Shown here piece after piece: positions 25,511 to 33,790 of a DNA stretch of 64,000 bases. Under the pieces are notes generated by a model, which was given only the letters and a program-made list of their open reading frames with translations, was not told the origin of the DNA and ran no database searches. The stretch comes from Chelatococcus caeni. Its GTDB lineage: Bacteria; Pseudomonadota; Alphaproteobacteria; Rhizobiales; Beijerinckiaceae. Each line of letters opens with the position of its first letter. The first letter of the stretch is position 1. The translations under genes and the position numbers were made by a program. The DNA lies in NCBI RefSeq assembly GCF_014196925.1, contig NZ_JACIEN010000005.1, positions 1 to 64,000 on the forward strand. Reading direction: 5' to 3'.

Positions 25511-25872
25511 CCATGCACCGCGCTGGCAGACCTGCGCCTCGGGGACCGTGCAGGGGGCGACGCCCCTCGCAACGGCCCGGAGCGGAGGTGCGGATCGCTT
25601 CCGGCACGCCGTCCGCCACCTCGTGAAAGGGCCACGTCCCGCGGGGAGACCGACCGCGTCGCCAGCACGCTGGCCGCTGTCGACAGACGCCCGCACCACG
25701 GCTCCGGCGCGCCCCTTGGGAGAGCGGTAGTCGAACCGTTTGTCCTCGCCGGCTTCTTCAGTCTATACTTCTATTCCTACGGGTCGCGGCAGGTCTCGAT
25801 GCTGCCGGCAGTGTAGATGTCCGGCGGCAAGGGGGCTGCGACGTCTCGAACCACGGTTCGGGAGGGACGGAT

Positions 25873-26325
25873 ATGGCACGGCGAGCCACCGGGCGGTGTG
25901 AAGCCTCGGCCCTTGCACGAGGTCTGCCGCGTGCGGTCCTGACGTTCTTGGCAGCCCTTGGCGCATCGATCGCTCTCTCGGATGTCGCGGCGGCCCAGGA
26001 CGCGGCCGCCGGCGAGCGCGTCTTCGCCCAGTGCAAGGCCTGCCACCAGGTTGGCCCCAATGCGCGCAACGCCGTCGGGCCGGTGCTCAACGGCCTCTTC
26101 CGGCGCAAGACCGGCATGGTCGAGGGTTTCCAATACTCGGCGGCGAACAAAGGCGCCGACATCACCTGGACGGAAGAAACCTTCACGGAATACATCCGCA
26201 ACCCGCGCGAGAAGATCCCCGGCACCAAGATGGTCTTCGCCGGGGTGAAGGACGAGCAGAAGATCAAGGACCTCATCGCCTATCTGCACAGCTTCGACGA
26301 GGCCCCCGTCGCGCTGACGCATTAG
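25873..26325 (+). CDS. class I cytochrome c (c2-like)
   Basis: 150-aa periplasmic electron carrier. A long basic N-terminus and hydrophobic stretch ending in DVAAAQ (about residue 42) form the export signal. The heme site is CKACH at 54-58, and Met120 in the GTKMVFAG segment is the expected sixth ligand. The segment KTGMVEGFQYSAANK is typical of mitochondrial-type cytochromes c. It precedes the oxidase operon by 49 bp on the same strand and is its likely electron donor. Confidence 0.95.
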   Translation: MARRATGRCEASALARGLPRAVLTFLAALGASIALSDVAAAQDAAAGERVFAQCKACHQVGPNARNAVGPVLNGLFRRKTGMVEGFQYSAANKGADITWTEETFTEYIRNPREKIPGTKMVFAGVKDEQKIKDLIAYLHSFDEAPVALTH

Positions 26326-26374
26326 CCACGCGGCGCCTCGGGGCGCCCGACGGAACCTGCGAGGTGAAGGAGCC

Positions 26375-27196
26375 ATGTACGTTGCTCTCGCCTTGTTCAT
26401 CATCGCCATCGGCTCGGTGGTGTTCCATCTCCTGAGCCCGTGGTGGTGGACGCCGATCGCCTCCAACTGGAGCTACATCGACCACACCATCACCATCACC
26501 TTCTGGATCACCGGCCTCGTCTTCGTCGCCGTCGTCCTCTTCATGGCCTGGTGCGTCTGGCGCTACCGCCACCGGCCACAGCAGGCCGAGGTGCTGTACG
26601 AACCGGAGAACAAGCGCCTCGAATGGTGGCTCACGGTCGGCACCGCCATCGGCGTCGCAGCCATGCTGGCGCCCGGCCTCTACGTCTGGCGCCAGTTCAT
26701 CACCGTGCCGCCCGATGCCGACGAGGTGGAGATCGTCGCGCAGCAATGGCAGTGGAGCTATCGCCTGCCGGGCCCCGACGGCAGGCTGGGCGCCACGGCC
26801 ATCCGCCACATCTCGGACGACAACCCGCTCGGCCTCGACCCGGACGACCCGCGCGGGGCGGACGACATCATGGTGCAGGGCGGCGAGCTGCACCTGCCGA
26901 TCGGCCGGCCGGTGAAGGCCGTGCTGCGCTCGCTCGACGTGCTGCATGATTTCTACGTGCCCGAGTTCCGCGCCAAGATGGACCTCATCCCGGGCATGGT
27001 GACCTATTTCTGGCTGACGCCGACGCGTACCGGCACCTTCGAGGTGCTGTGCGCCGAGATGTGCGGCGTCGGCCACGCCTTCATGCGCGGCTTCGTCGTG
27101 GTGGCCGAGGAGAGCGACTACCGCGCCTGGCTGGAGCAGCAGCAGCCGGCGCGCCCGACGGCGCAGCGGACGGTGCCGGTGATGGCCGAGCGGTGA
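26375..27196 (+). CDS. coxB: cytochrome c oxidase subunit II
   Basis: 273-aa CuA-bearing subunit. Two N-terminal membrane helices (about 1-20 and 40-65, plus a hydrophobic segment around 88-108) precede a periplasmic cupredoxin domain. CuA ligands are visible as LHDFYVPEF and CAEMCGVGHAFM near the C-terminus, and the aromatic electron-entry motif reads QQWQWSY. It has no fused cytochrome c domain; the separate cytochrome just upstream fills that role. First structural gene of a five-gene oxidase operon whose content resembles coxMNOP of Bradyrhizobium (CoxM equivalent). Confidence 0.95.
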   Translation: MYVALALFIIAIGSVVFHLLSPWWWTPIASNWSYIDHTITITFWITGLVFVAVVLFMAWCVWRYRHRPQQAEVLYEPENKRLEWWLTVGTAIGVAAMLAPGLYVWRQFITVPPDADEVEIVAQQWQWSYRLPGPDGRLGATAIRHISDDNPLGLDPDDPRGADDIMVQGGELHLPIGRPVKAVLRSLDVLHDFYVPEFRAKMDLIPGMVTYFWLTPTRTGTFEVLCAEMCGVGHAFMRGFVVVAEESDYRAWLEQQQPARPTAQRTVPVMAER

Positions 27197-27200
27197 GATG

Positions 27201-27219
27201 CCGGCCGCGCGGCGGCCGG
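27201..27219 (+). terminator. intergenic hairpin between coxB and ctaD
   Basis: CCGGCCGC (27201-27208), loop GCG, GCGGCCGG (27212-27219): an 8-bp perfect stem in the 45-bp gap between subunit II and subunit I genes. No T-tract follows, so it is more likely to affect mRNA processing or differential expression than to end transcription. Confidence 0.45.
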
Positions 27220-27241
27220 GCAAGGGCGGAGGGCTGAAGCG

Positions 27242-29032
27242 ATGGCCGACGTTCCCCTCGACAGGGTGGCAGAAACCGCAACGACCGAGGTGGAGGACCT
27301 CTCCCTCCATCATCCGCACAGCTGGCTGACGAGATATGTCTTCAGCCAGGACGCGAAGACCATTTCCATCCAGTACACGGTGACGGCGCTGGTGATCGGC
27401 TTCATCGCGCTCTTCCTGTCATGGCTGATGCGCCTGCAGCTCGGCTTTCCCGGCACCTTCGCCTTCATCGACGCCGCCGCCTATTACCAGCTCATCACCA
27501 TGCACGGCATGATGATGATCGTCTACGTGCTCACGGCGGTGCTCCTCGGCGGCTTCGGCAATTACCTCATCCCGCTCATGGTCGGCGCGCGGGACATGGT
27601 CTTCCCCTACGCCAACATGCTGAGCTACTGGTTCTACCTGCTCGCCGTCGTCATCCTCCTCGCCAGCTTCTTCGCCCCCGGCGGGCCGACCGGGGCGGGC
27701 TGGACGCTCTATCCGCCGCAGGCGATCCTCTCCGGCACGCCCGGCCAGGAGAGCGGCATCATCCTGATGCTCGTCTCGCTCATCGTCTTCATCGCCGGCT
27801 TCACCATGGGCGGCCTCAACTACGTGGTCACCGTGCTGCAGGGGCGCACCCGGGGCATGACGCTGATGCGCATGCCGCTGACGGTCTGGGGCATCTTCAC
27901 GGCGAGCGTGATGGCGCTGCTCGCCTTCCCGGCCCTGTTCGTCGCCTCGGTGATGATGCTGTTCGACAAGCTCTTCGGCACCAGCTTCTTCATGCCGTCG
28001 CTCATCGAGCTCGGCACGCGGCTCGACTACGGCGGCGGCAGCCCCATCCTCTTCCAGCACCTGTTCTGGTTCTTCGGCCATCCGGAGGTCTACATCGTCG
28101 CCCTGCCGGCCTTCGGCATCGTCTCCGACCTCATCGCCACCCACGCGCGGCGCAACATCTTCGGCTACCGCATGATGGTGTGGGCCATCCTCGCCATCGG
28201 CGCGCTCAGCTTCGTCGTCTGGGCGCACCACATGTACGTCAGCGGCATGAACCCGTGGTTCGGCTTCTTCTTCGCCACGACGACCCTCATCATCGCCGTG
28301 CCGACGGCGATCAAGGTCTACAACTGGATCCTGACCCTGTGGCGCGGCGACATCCACCTCACCGTGCCGATGCTCTTCGCCCTCGGCTTCATCGTCACCT
28401 TCGTCAACGGCGGCCTGTCGGGGCTCTTCCTCGGCAATGTCGTCGTCGACGTGCCCCTGTCGGACACCATGTTCGTCGTGGCGCATTTCCACATGGTGAT
28501 GGGGATCGCGCCCGTGCTCGTCATCTTCGGCGCCATCTACCACTGGTATCCCAAGGTGACCGGGCGGATGATGAACGAGGCGCTCGGCAAGCTGCACTTC
28601 TGGATCACCTTCCTCGGCACCTACGCCATCTTCTTCCCCATGCATTATCTCGGGCTCCTCGGCGTGCCGCGGCGCTACCACGAGATGGGCGAGGCCAGCT
28701 TCTTCCCCGCTTCGGCGCAGATGCTCAACGCCTATATCACTGTCCTTGCCCTCATCGTCGGGGCGGCGCAGCTCCTCTTCCTGTTCAACCTCATCTGGAG
28801 CATCCGGCATGGCCGCGAGGCCGGCGGCAATCCGTGGCGGGCGACGAGCCTCGAATGGCAGACGCCCGAGACGCCGCCGCCGCACGGCAACTGGGGCAAG
28901 GAGCAGCCCGCGGTCTATCGCTGGGCCTATGATTACAACGTGCCCGGCGTCGCCCAGGACTTCATTCCCCAGAACATGCCGCCGGAGGCGGTGCCGTTGG
29001 GGGCCCGACCTGCATCGGGAGGCATGTCGTGA
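27242..29032 (+). CDS. ctaD: cytochrome c oxidase subunit I
   Basis: 596-aa catalytic heme-copper subunit with 12 or more membrane helices. Key parts are visible: the low-spin heme region MHGMMMIVYV, the D-channel entry in GARDMVFPYANMLSYW, and the active-site HPEVYI with the Glu-containing GHPEVY sequence and cross-linked Tyr. HHMYV supplies the CuB histidines, and HFHMVMG the heme ligands. This is an A-type aa3 enzyme pumping protons. The stop overlaps the next gene by 3 bp. It corresponds to CoxN of the coxMNOP arrangement. Confidence 0.97.
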   Translation: MADVPLDRVAETATTEVEDLSLHHPHSWLTRYVFSQDAKTISIQYTVTALVIGFIALFLSWLMRLQLGFPGTFAFIDAAAYYQLITMHGMMMIVYVLTAVLLGGFGNYLIPLMVGARDMVFPYANMLSYWFYLLAVVILLASFFAPGGPTGAGWTLYPPQAILSGTPGQESGIILMLVSLIVFIAGFTMGGLNYVVTVLQGRTRGMTLMRMPLTVWGIFTASVMALLAFPALFVASVMMLFDKLFGTSFFMPSLIELGTRLDYGGGSPILFQHLFWFFGHPEVYIVALPAFGIVSDLIATHARRNIFGYRMMVWAILAIGALSFVVWAHHMYVSGMNPWFGFFFATTTLIIAVPTAIKVYNWILTLWRGDIHLTVPMLFALGFIVTFVNGGLSGLFLGNVVVDVPLSDTMFVVAHFHMVMGIAPVLVIFGAIYHWYPKVTGRMMNEALGKLHFWITFLGTYAIFFPMHYLGLLGVPRRYHEMGEASFFPASAQMLNAYITVLALIVGAAQLLFLFNLIWSIRHGREAGGNPWRATSLEWQTPETPPPHGNWGKEQPAVYRWAYDYNVPGVAQDFIPQNMPPEAVPLGARPASGGMS

Positions 29033-29727
29033 CGGCGGCCGTCGCCTTCCTCGTCCTCCTCGCCGCGCTCGCCGCCTGGTGGCTCTCCGGCCAGCGGCTG
29101 ATGAGCCGGCCGTGGCTCGCGACCGGTATCGTCGAGGACACCGGCGGTCTCGCGCACATGCCGGCCGCCAAGGTGGGGCTCGGCGTCTTCCTCGCCGTCG
29201 TCGGCGCCCTGTTCTCGCTTTTCCTCAGCGCCTACACCATGCGCATGCAGCTGGCCGACTGGTCAGCCCTGCCGGTGCCGCGCATCCTGTGGCTGACGAC
29301 CCTGCTCATCCTCCTCGCCAGCGCCGCCCTCGTCTGGGCCGTCCGCTCGGCCCGGCGCGGCGAGAAGGAGCGCGCGCTCGACGGGCTCCTCGCCGCCACG
29401 GGCTTCGGCTCAGCCTTCCTCGGCGGCCAGCTCATCGCCTGGGACGAGCTCGTTGGCTCGGGCTACCGGCTGGCGGACAATGCCGCCAATTCCTTCTTCT
29501 ACGTGCTCACGGGCCTGCACGGCGCGCATATCCTCGGCGGGCTCGTGGCGCTCGTCGCCGTGACGGTGAAGCTCTGGCGCAGCCCCGATGCCGCGGCGGC
29601 GCAGCTGCCCGTCGAGCTCTGTGCGCTCTACTGGCATTTCCTCGGCCTCGTCTGGCTCGTCCTCTTCGCCGTCATCACCGGCTGGGCGGGGGATTTCCTC
29701 GCCGTCTGCCGCCAGCTGCTGTCGTGA
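29029..29727 (+). CDS. cytochrome c oxidase subunit III-like protein (first copy)
   Basis: 232-aa polytopic membrane protein of the heme-copper oxidase subunit III family. The conserved end region GLHGAHILGGLVALVAV and ALYWHFLGLVWLVLFAV are seen. It starts with GTG at 29029 overlapping the subunit I stop, with GGGAGG just upstream. The first 30 residues are atypical for subunit III. A second subunit III-like gene follows immediately, as with CoxO and CoxP in Bradyrhizobium. Subunit III stabilises proton pumping; why two are kept is not known. Confidence 0.9.
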   Translation: MTAAVAFLVLLAALAAWWLSGQRLMSRPWLATGIVEDTGGLAHMPAAKVGLGVFLAVVGALFSLFLSAYTMRMQLADWSALPVPRILWLTTLLILLASAALVWAVRSARRGEKERALDGLLAATGFGSAFLGGQLIAWDELVGSGYRLADNAANSFFYVLTGLHGAHILGGLVALVAVTVKLWRSPDAAAAQLPVELCALYWHFLGLVWLVLFAVITGWAGDFLAVCRQLLS

Positions 29728-29739
29728 AAGGAAGGCGCG

Positions 29740-30456
29740 ATGGACACCGCGTTCACCGAGCACCGCACCCGGGAACCCGAGAGCGGCCTTGCCACGATCG
29801 TCACCGACTTCTCCGCCGATCAGCGCGCCTTCCGCAACGTGTCGTGGGGGAAGGCCATGATGTGGATCTTCCTCCTCAGCGACACCTTCATCTTCGGCAC
29901 CTTCCTCATCGGCTACATGACCGCGCGCATGTCGACCGCCGAGCCATGGCCCAATGCCAGCGAGGTCTTCGCCCTCGAGATCGCCGGGCAGCACCTGCCG
30001 CTCATCCTCATCGCCATCATGACCTTCGTGCTCATCTCGAGCAGCGGCACCATGGCCATGGCTGTGAACTACGGCTACCGCCGCCAGCGGCGGCCGACGG
30101 CGGCGCTGCTGGTCGTGACCGCGCTCCTCGGCGCCGCCTTCGTCGGCATGCAGGCCTTCGAGTGGACGAAGCTCATCAGCGAGGGCGTCAGGCCCTGGGG
30201 CAACCCGTGGGGGGCGGCGCAGTTCGGCTCCGCCTTCTTCATGATCACGGGCTTCCACGGCACGCACGTGACCATCGGCGTCATCTTCCTGCTGATCGTC
30301 GCCCGCAAGGTCATCCGCGGCGATTTCGACCACGGACGGCCGGGCTTCTTCACGGGCCGCAAGGGACGCTACGAAGCCGTCGAGATCATGGGCCTCTACT
30401 GGCACTTCGTCGATCTCGTCTGGGTCTTCATCTTTGCCTTCTTCTACCTGTGGTGA
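29740..30456 (+). CDS. cytochrome c oxidase subunit III (second copy)
   Basis: 238-aa membrane protein of the subunit III family with MMWIFLLSDTFIFGTFLIGY at the first helix, the conserved FEWTKLI, GFHGTHVTIGVIFL and IMGLYWHFVDLVWVFIF. It is clearly related to, but not a duplicate of, the preceding gene. The gap is 12 bp with AAAGGAAG as ribosome site. It would correspond to CoxP in the coxMNOP arrangement. Confidence 0.93.
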   Translation: MDTAFTEHRTREPESGLATIVTDFSADQRAFRNVSWGKAMMWIFLLSDTFIFGTFLIGYMTARMSTAEPWPNASEVFALEIAGQHLPLILIAIMTFVLISSSGTMAMAVNYGYRRQRRPTAALLVVTALLGAAFVGMQAFEWTKLISEGVRPWGNPWGAAQFGSAFFMITGFHGTHVTIGVIFLLIVARKVIRGDFDHGRPGFFTGRKGRYEAVEIMGLYWHFVDLVWVFIFAFFYLW

Positions 30457-30466
30457 GGAGGACGCC

Positions 30467-30820
30467 ATGAGCGAGATCGCCCACAGCGACACGGCCCACC
30501 GCATCGTCGTCAAGGCCCACCCCATTCGGCTCTATCTCGTCGTCTGGGGCTGGCTTTTCGTGCTCAGCGCCTTCTCCTATCTCGTGGACTACTTCCACCT
30601 CACGGGGGTGCTGCGCTACACGCTGATCCTGACCTTCATGATGCTGAAGGCGGGGCTCATCGTCGCCGTCTTCATGCACATGGCGTGGGAGCGGCTCGCC
30701 CTCGTCTATGCCATCCTCGTGCCGATCGGGGCCGTCCTCGCCTTCCTCGCCGCCATGGCGGTCGAAGCGGACTACACGCTCCTGACGCGGCTCGCCTTCT
30801 TCACGCAGGGGGCCTCATAG
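30467..30820 (+). CDS. cytochrome c oxidase subunit IV-like small membrane protein
   Basis: 117-aa protein with three membrane helices (about 22-45, 50-75, 80-103), containing the motif MMLKAGLIVAVFMHM typical of prokaryotic oxidase subunit IV (CyoD/COX4_pro type). It ends the oxidase operon, 10 bp after subunit III, with GAGGAGG as ribosome site before ATG 30467. It likely assists assembly or stability of the complex. Confidence 0.9.
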   Translation: MSEIAHSDTAHRIVVKAHPIRLYLVVWGWLFVLSAFSYLVDYFHLTGVLRYTLILTFMMLKAGLIVAVFMHMAWERLALVYAILVPIGAVLAFLAAMAVEADYTLLTRLAFFTQGAS

Positions 30821-30828
30821 GAGCACTG

Positions 30829-30858
30829 CCGGCGGAAGCCCTCCTGGGCATCCGCCGG
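30829..30858. terminator. hairpin between convergent oxidase operon and ampC
   Basis: CCGGCGGA (30829-30836) pairs with TCCGCCGG (30851-30858), and the loop itself contains GCCC-TCCT-GGGC, giving an almost continuous 12-bp stem. It lies in the 65-bp gap between the convergent subunit IV and ampC genes and could stop transcription in both directions, although no T-run is evident. Confidence 0.55.
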
Positions 30859-30885
30859 ACAGGCGCACCTCGTCTCCTTCCCGGC

Positions 30886-32058
30886 TTATCTCGTCGCCCC
30901 GCCCGCCACGGCGCTCAGGATGGCGTGGGCGGCGCGGATACGGGCGGGAATGGGATAGGCGCGGTTCGCGAGGAGCACGATGCCCAGGCGCTCGGCCGGG
31001 ATGACGGCGACATAGGCACCGAAGCCGTTCGTCGCCCCGGTCTTGTTGAGGAGCGCGTCACGCCGCGGCGGAGCGGGCGGATCGATCCAGGCGGCGGCAT
31101 TCGGCTTGCCGCTGATCTCCGGCGAATTGCCGGCAAGCAGCACGTCGAGCGGCACCGGATAGTCATACGTCTCCCAGCCGAGGCCCTGCGTCATGGCGCC
31201 GATGCGGACATAGCCGGTGTGCGTGCCGGCGATCGCCTGGCGCAGGCGCTCGTCCTTCGGCATGTCGACATTGGCGTCGAGGAACGTGAGGAGGTCGGCG
31301 GAACCCGTCCGCACGCCATAGGCCTCGGCTCCCAGCACCCCGAGATTGACGCGGATGGGCTTGCCGTCCTTCGTGTAGCCGAAGGCGTAATCGTCCATGC
31401 GCGCGTCCGGGACGCGGACATAGGTGTTCGTCAGGCCGAGCCCGGGAAAAATCGTGTCCTCGAGGATGTCCTCGAACGGCCGACCTATGCCGGCGGCGGC
31501 GAGATGGCCGAAAAGGCCGATGCTGGGGTTCGAATAGACCCGCTGCGCCCCGGCGGCATAGGCCGGCTTCCAGTTGCGGTAGTAGGAGACCATGCTGGCC
31601 CCGTCCCTGACCTCGCGCGGAAACTGTAGCGGCAGGCCACCGGCCGTATAGGTGCCGAGCTGCAGCAGGGTGATGCCGTCGAAGCTGGAGCCCTTGAGCG
31701 CCGGCATATAGCTGCTCGCCGAGGCTGTCAGCGAGACCTCGCCCGTCACCGCGCCATAGGCGCCCACGAGCCCCGTGAACAGCTTGCTGACGGAGCCGAC
31801 CTCGAACAGCGTCGTCTCGGTCACCGGCCGCCCGCTCTCCTTCGAAGCGACGCCATAGTTGAAAAAGTAATGCTTCCCGTCCACCGTGAGGCCGACGGCC
31901 ATGCCGGGAACGGCATGTTCCTTCATGATCGGCCGGATTGCAGCGTCGACGATGGACTTCAGGCGGCTATGATCCGCTTCTTCGGCTTTTGCGCTCACAG
32001 ACGAGAAGAAGAGAGACGCGCATAGCAGCGATAACGATACGACACAGTTTCTTTCCAT
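30886..32058 (-). CDS. ampC: class C beta-lactamase
   Basis: 390-aa periplasmic serine beta-lactamase. The signal peptide ends near SAKAEE (about residue 25). Catalytic motifs are complete: SVSK at 89-92 (nucleophile Ser89, Lys92), YSN at 175-177, and KTG at 339-341. Length and motif spacing fit AmpC enzymes. It is divergent from an AmpR-type regulator, the standard inducible arrangement in which cell-wall muropeptides released by beta-lactams trigger expression. Substrate range cannot be inferred. Confidence 0.94.
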   Translation of the reverse strand: MERNCVVSLSLLCASLFFSSVSAKAEEADHSRLKSIVDAAIRPIMKEHAVPGMAVGLTVDGKHYFFNYGVASKESGRPVTETTLFEVGSVSKLFTGLVGAYGAVTGEVSLTASASSYMPALKGSSFDGITLLQLGTYTAGGLPLQFPREVRDGASMVSYYRNWKPAYAAGAQRVYSNPSIGLFGHLAAAGIGRPFEDILEDTIFPGLGLTNTYVRVPDARMDDYAFGYTKDGKPIRVNLGVLGAEAYGVRTGSADLLTFLDANVDMPKDERLRQAIAGTHTGYVRIGAMTQGLGWETYDYPVPLDVLLAGNSPEISGKPNAAAWIDPPAPPRRDALLNKTGATNGFGAYVAVIPAERLGIVLLANRAYPIPARIRAAHAILSAVAGGATR

Positions 32059-32208
32059 GAACGAATCTCCTGCCTATCGCACTTCCCGGCCGCCGTCATC
32101 CGACTTAAATACGGCGATACATGCGTTCGACAACTGAACTACAATCCCCTGCCCGCCTCCCGCAAACGAGGATATCTCAACGGAGGCATTAGAAAATTTG
32201 GGGCTGCG
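32059..32208. promoter_or_regulatory. ampC/ampR divergent control region
   Basis: A 150-bp divergent region, locally AT-rich near both starts (GACTTAAATACGG and ATTAGAAAATTTGG). An AmpR-type LysR regulator is expected to bind here at T-N11-A style half sites to repress or activate ampC and repress itself. The precise site cannot be fixed by eye. Confidence 0.5.
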
Positions 32209-33102
32209 ATGGTCCGCCGCTACATGCCGCTGAATGCCCTGCGCGCCTTCGAGGCCTCCGCGCGCCATCTGAGCTTCACGAAGGCCGCCATCGAGCTGCG
32301 CGTCACGCAGGCTGCTGTCAGCCATCAGGTCAAGAGCCTCGAGGCCCAGCTCAATGCCGCGCTCTTCACCCGGCTGCCGCGCGGCCTGATGCTGACGAGC
32401 GAAGGCGAGGCCCTCCTGCCGGTGCTCCAAGGCTCGTTCGACCGGATCGCCGTCGCGCTCGAACGCTTCGAGGGCGGCGGCGGGCGTGAAGTGCTGACCG
32501 TCGGTGCGGTGGGGACCTTCGCGGTCGGCTGGCTGCTGCCGCGCCTTGCCGCCTTCCACGCCCGTCATGCCTTCGTCGACCTGCGCCTGTCGACCAACAA
32601 CAACCGCGTCGACATCGCGGCCGAGGGGCTCGACTATGCCATCCGCTTCGGCCAGGGCGCCTGGCACGGCATCGACGCCCTGCCGCTGCTGGAAGCGCCT
32701 TTGTCCGTGCTGTGCACCCACGAGATCGCAGGCCGGCTCGGGAAACCCAAGGATGTGCTTGCGCACCGGCTGCTGCGCTCCTACCGCAGCGATGAATGGC
32801 CGCAATGGTTTGCCGCCGCGGGCGTCAAGGCCGGGCCGGCGCTGCCCGAGAGCGTCGTCTTCGATTCTTCCCTCGCCATGATGGAAGCCGCCCTGCAGGG
32901 CTTCGGCATCGCGCTCGCCCCGCCGCTCATGTTCGCGCGTCATCTCGACACGGGTGCCCTGCGGCAGCCGTTCCCCGTCACAGTGACGACCGGGCGCTAC
33001 TGGCTGACGCGGCTGCAGTCGCGCGGCGACACGGCGGCCATGGCGGCCTTCCGCAACTGGCTGCTCGACGAGATCGGCGTGGAAAAGCCGGCCCCCGAAT
33101 GA
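32209..33102 (+). CDS. ampR: LysR-family regulator AmpR
   Basis: 297-aa LysR-type regulator. The helix-turn-helix region (about residues 8-70) reads PLNALRAFEASARHLSFTKA, then VTQAAVSHQVKSLE and LFTRLPRGLMLTSEGE, a wording characteristic of AmpR and its GcvA-like relatives. The effector domain has STNNNRVDIAAEGLDYAIRFG. Divergent placement from ampC 150 bp away supports the AmpR assignment over glycine-cleavage regulator GcvA. Confidence 0.9.
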   Translation: MVRRYMPLNALRAFEASARHLSFTKAAIELRVTQAAVSHQVKSLEAQLNAALFTRLPRGLMLTSEGEALLPVLQGSFDRIAVALERFEGGGGREVLTVGAVGTFAVGWLLPRLAAFHARHAFVDLRLSTNNNRVDIAAEGLDYAIRFGQGAWHGIDALPLLEAPLSVLCTHEIAGRLGKPKDVLAHRLLRSYRSDEWPQWFAAAGVKAGPALPESVVFDSSLAMMEAALQGFGIALAPPLMFARHLDTGALRQPFPVTVTTGRYWLTRLQSRGDTAAMAAFRNWLLDEIGVEKPAPE

Positions 33103-33125
33103 AAAGGGCCGGCTTGCGCCGGCCC
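33102..33125 (-). terminator. Rho-independent terminator, possibly bidirectional
   Basis: GGGCCGGC (33106-33113), loop TTGC, GCCGGCCC (33118-33125), an 8-bp perfect GC stem. On the minus strand it is followed by TTTT, so it should end the DUF2076 gene transcript. On the plus strand it directly follows the ampR stop. Confidence 0.7.
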
Positions 33126-33158
33126 CTCGTTCTTCGCCACAGGTCCCTGTGGACCCGC

Positions 33159-33761
33159 TCAGATCTCGTCGTCGCCCCCGAAGAAGCCGTCGAAGAAGCC
33201 ACCACCCTCGTCGGCCGCGGGCTCGGGCTCCGCCTCGGGCGCAGCAGCCTCGGCGGCCTGGCCTTCGGAAGCCTGGGCTTCGGAGGCCTGGGCCTCGTTG
33301 CCGCCGAACATGCCGGCGATGGCATTGCCGAGCAGCACGCCACCGGCGACGCCCATGGCGGTCTGCGCCGCGCCGGCGAGGAAGCCGCCGCCGCGGCCGG
33401 GCTGCATCCCGGCCGGCGGCACCGCTGTCGGCGCCGCGCTACCGGGCCCGGCGACGCTGCGCGGCATCGCCGGGACGGAACCGGCGCGGCTCGTCTGCCC
33501 GCCGCCGAAGAGGCCCGACAAGAGCCCGCCGGCCGGGCGCGACGCCTGGCGCTCCAGCTCCTCGATACGCCGCTGCGCCTCCTGCAGGGCGTAGTCCTGC
33601 ATCACGATGGTCTGGGCCATGAAATAGGGCGCACCCGGCTGCTGCGCCATGCGCTCGCGGATGAAGCCCTCGGCCGCCTGATCCCGCGGGCCCGCCTGGC
33701 GCTCGACCTCGCCGAGGCGGGCGAACAAACCCTCGATGGCCTGCCGGTCCTGATTGTCCAT
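33159..33761 (-). CDS. DUF2076 family protein
   Basis: 200-aa protein of unknown function. The N-terminal half (about 1-75) is helical with MDNQDRQAIEGLFARLGEVE and YALQEAQRRIEELE, the DUF2076 signature. The middle is Pro/Gly-rich with GGLLSGLFGGG, followed by a Gly/Ala-rich hydrophobic segment (about 130-155). The tail is acidic, ending in GGFFDGFFGGDDEI. The tail resembles that of other DUF2076 members, often described as periplasmic ligand-binding sensor-like. ATG 33761 fits the family start. It lies 29 bp after the Bax-inhibitor-like gene on the same strand. Confidence 0.85.
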   Translation of the reverse strand: MDNQDRQAIEGLFARLGEVERQAGPRDQAAEGFIRERMAQQPGAPYFMAQTIVMQDYALQEAQRRIEELERQASRPAGGLLSGLFGGGQTSRAGSVPAMPRSVAGPGSAAPTAVPPAGMQPGRGGGFLAGAAQTAMGVAGGVLLGNAIAGMFGGNEAQASEAQASEGQAAEAAAPEAEPEPAADEGGGFFDGFFGGDDEI

Positions 33762-33790
33762 TGTCACGAAGCTCCGTTGGTCGAACGAAA

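Noticed and set aside
27419-28885. 488-codon minus-strand frame opposite ctaD
   Set aside because: Extremely acidic and His-rich translation caused by reversed hydrophobic codons; subunit I is certain on the plus strand.
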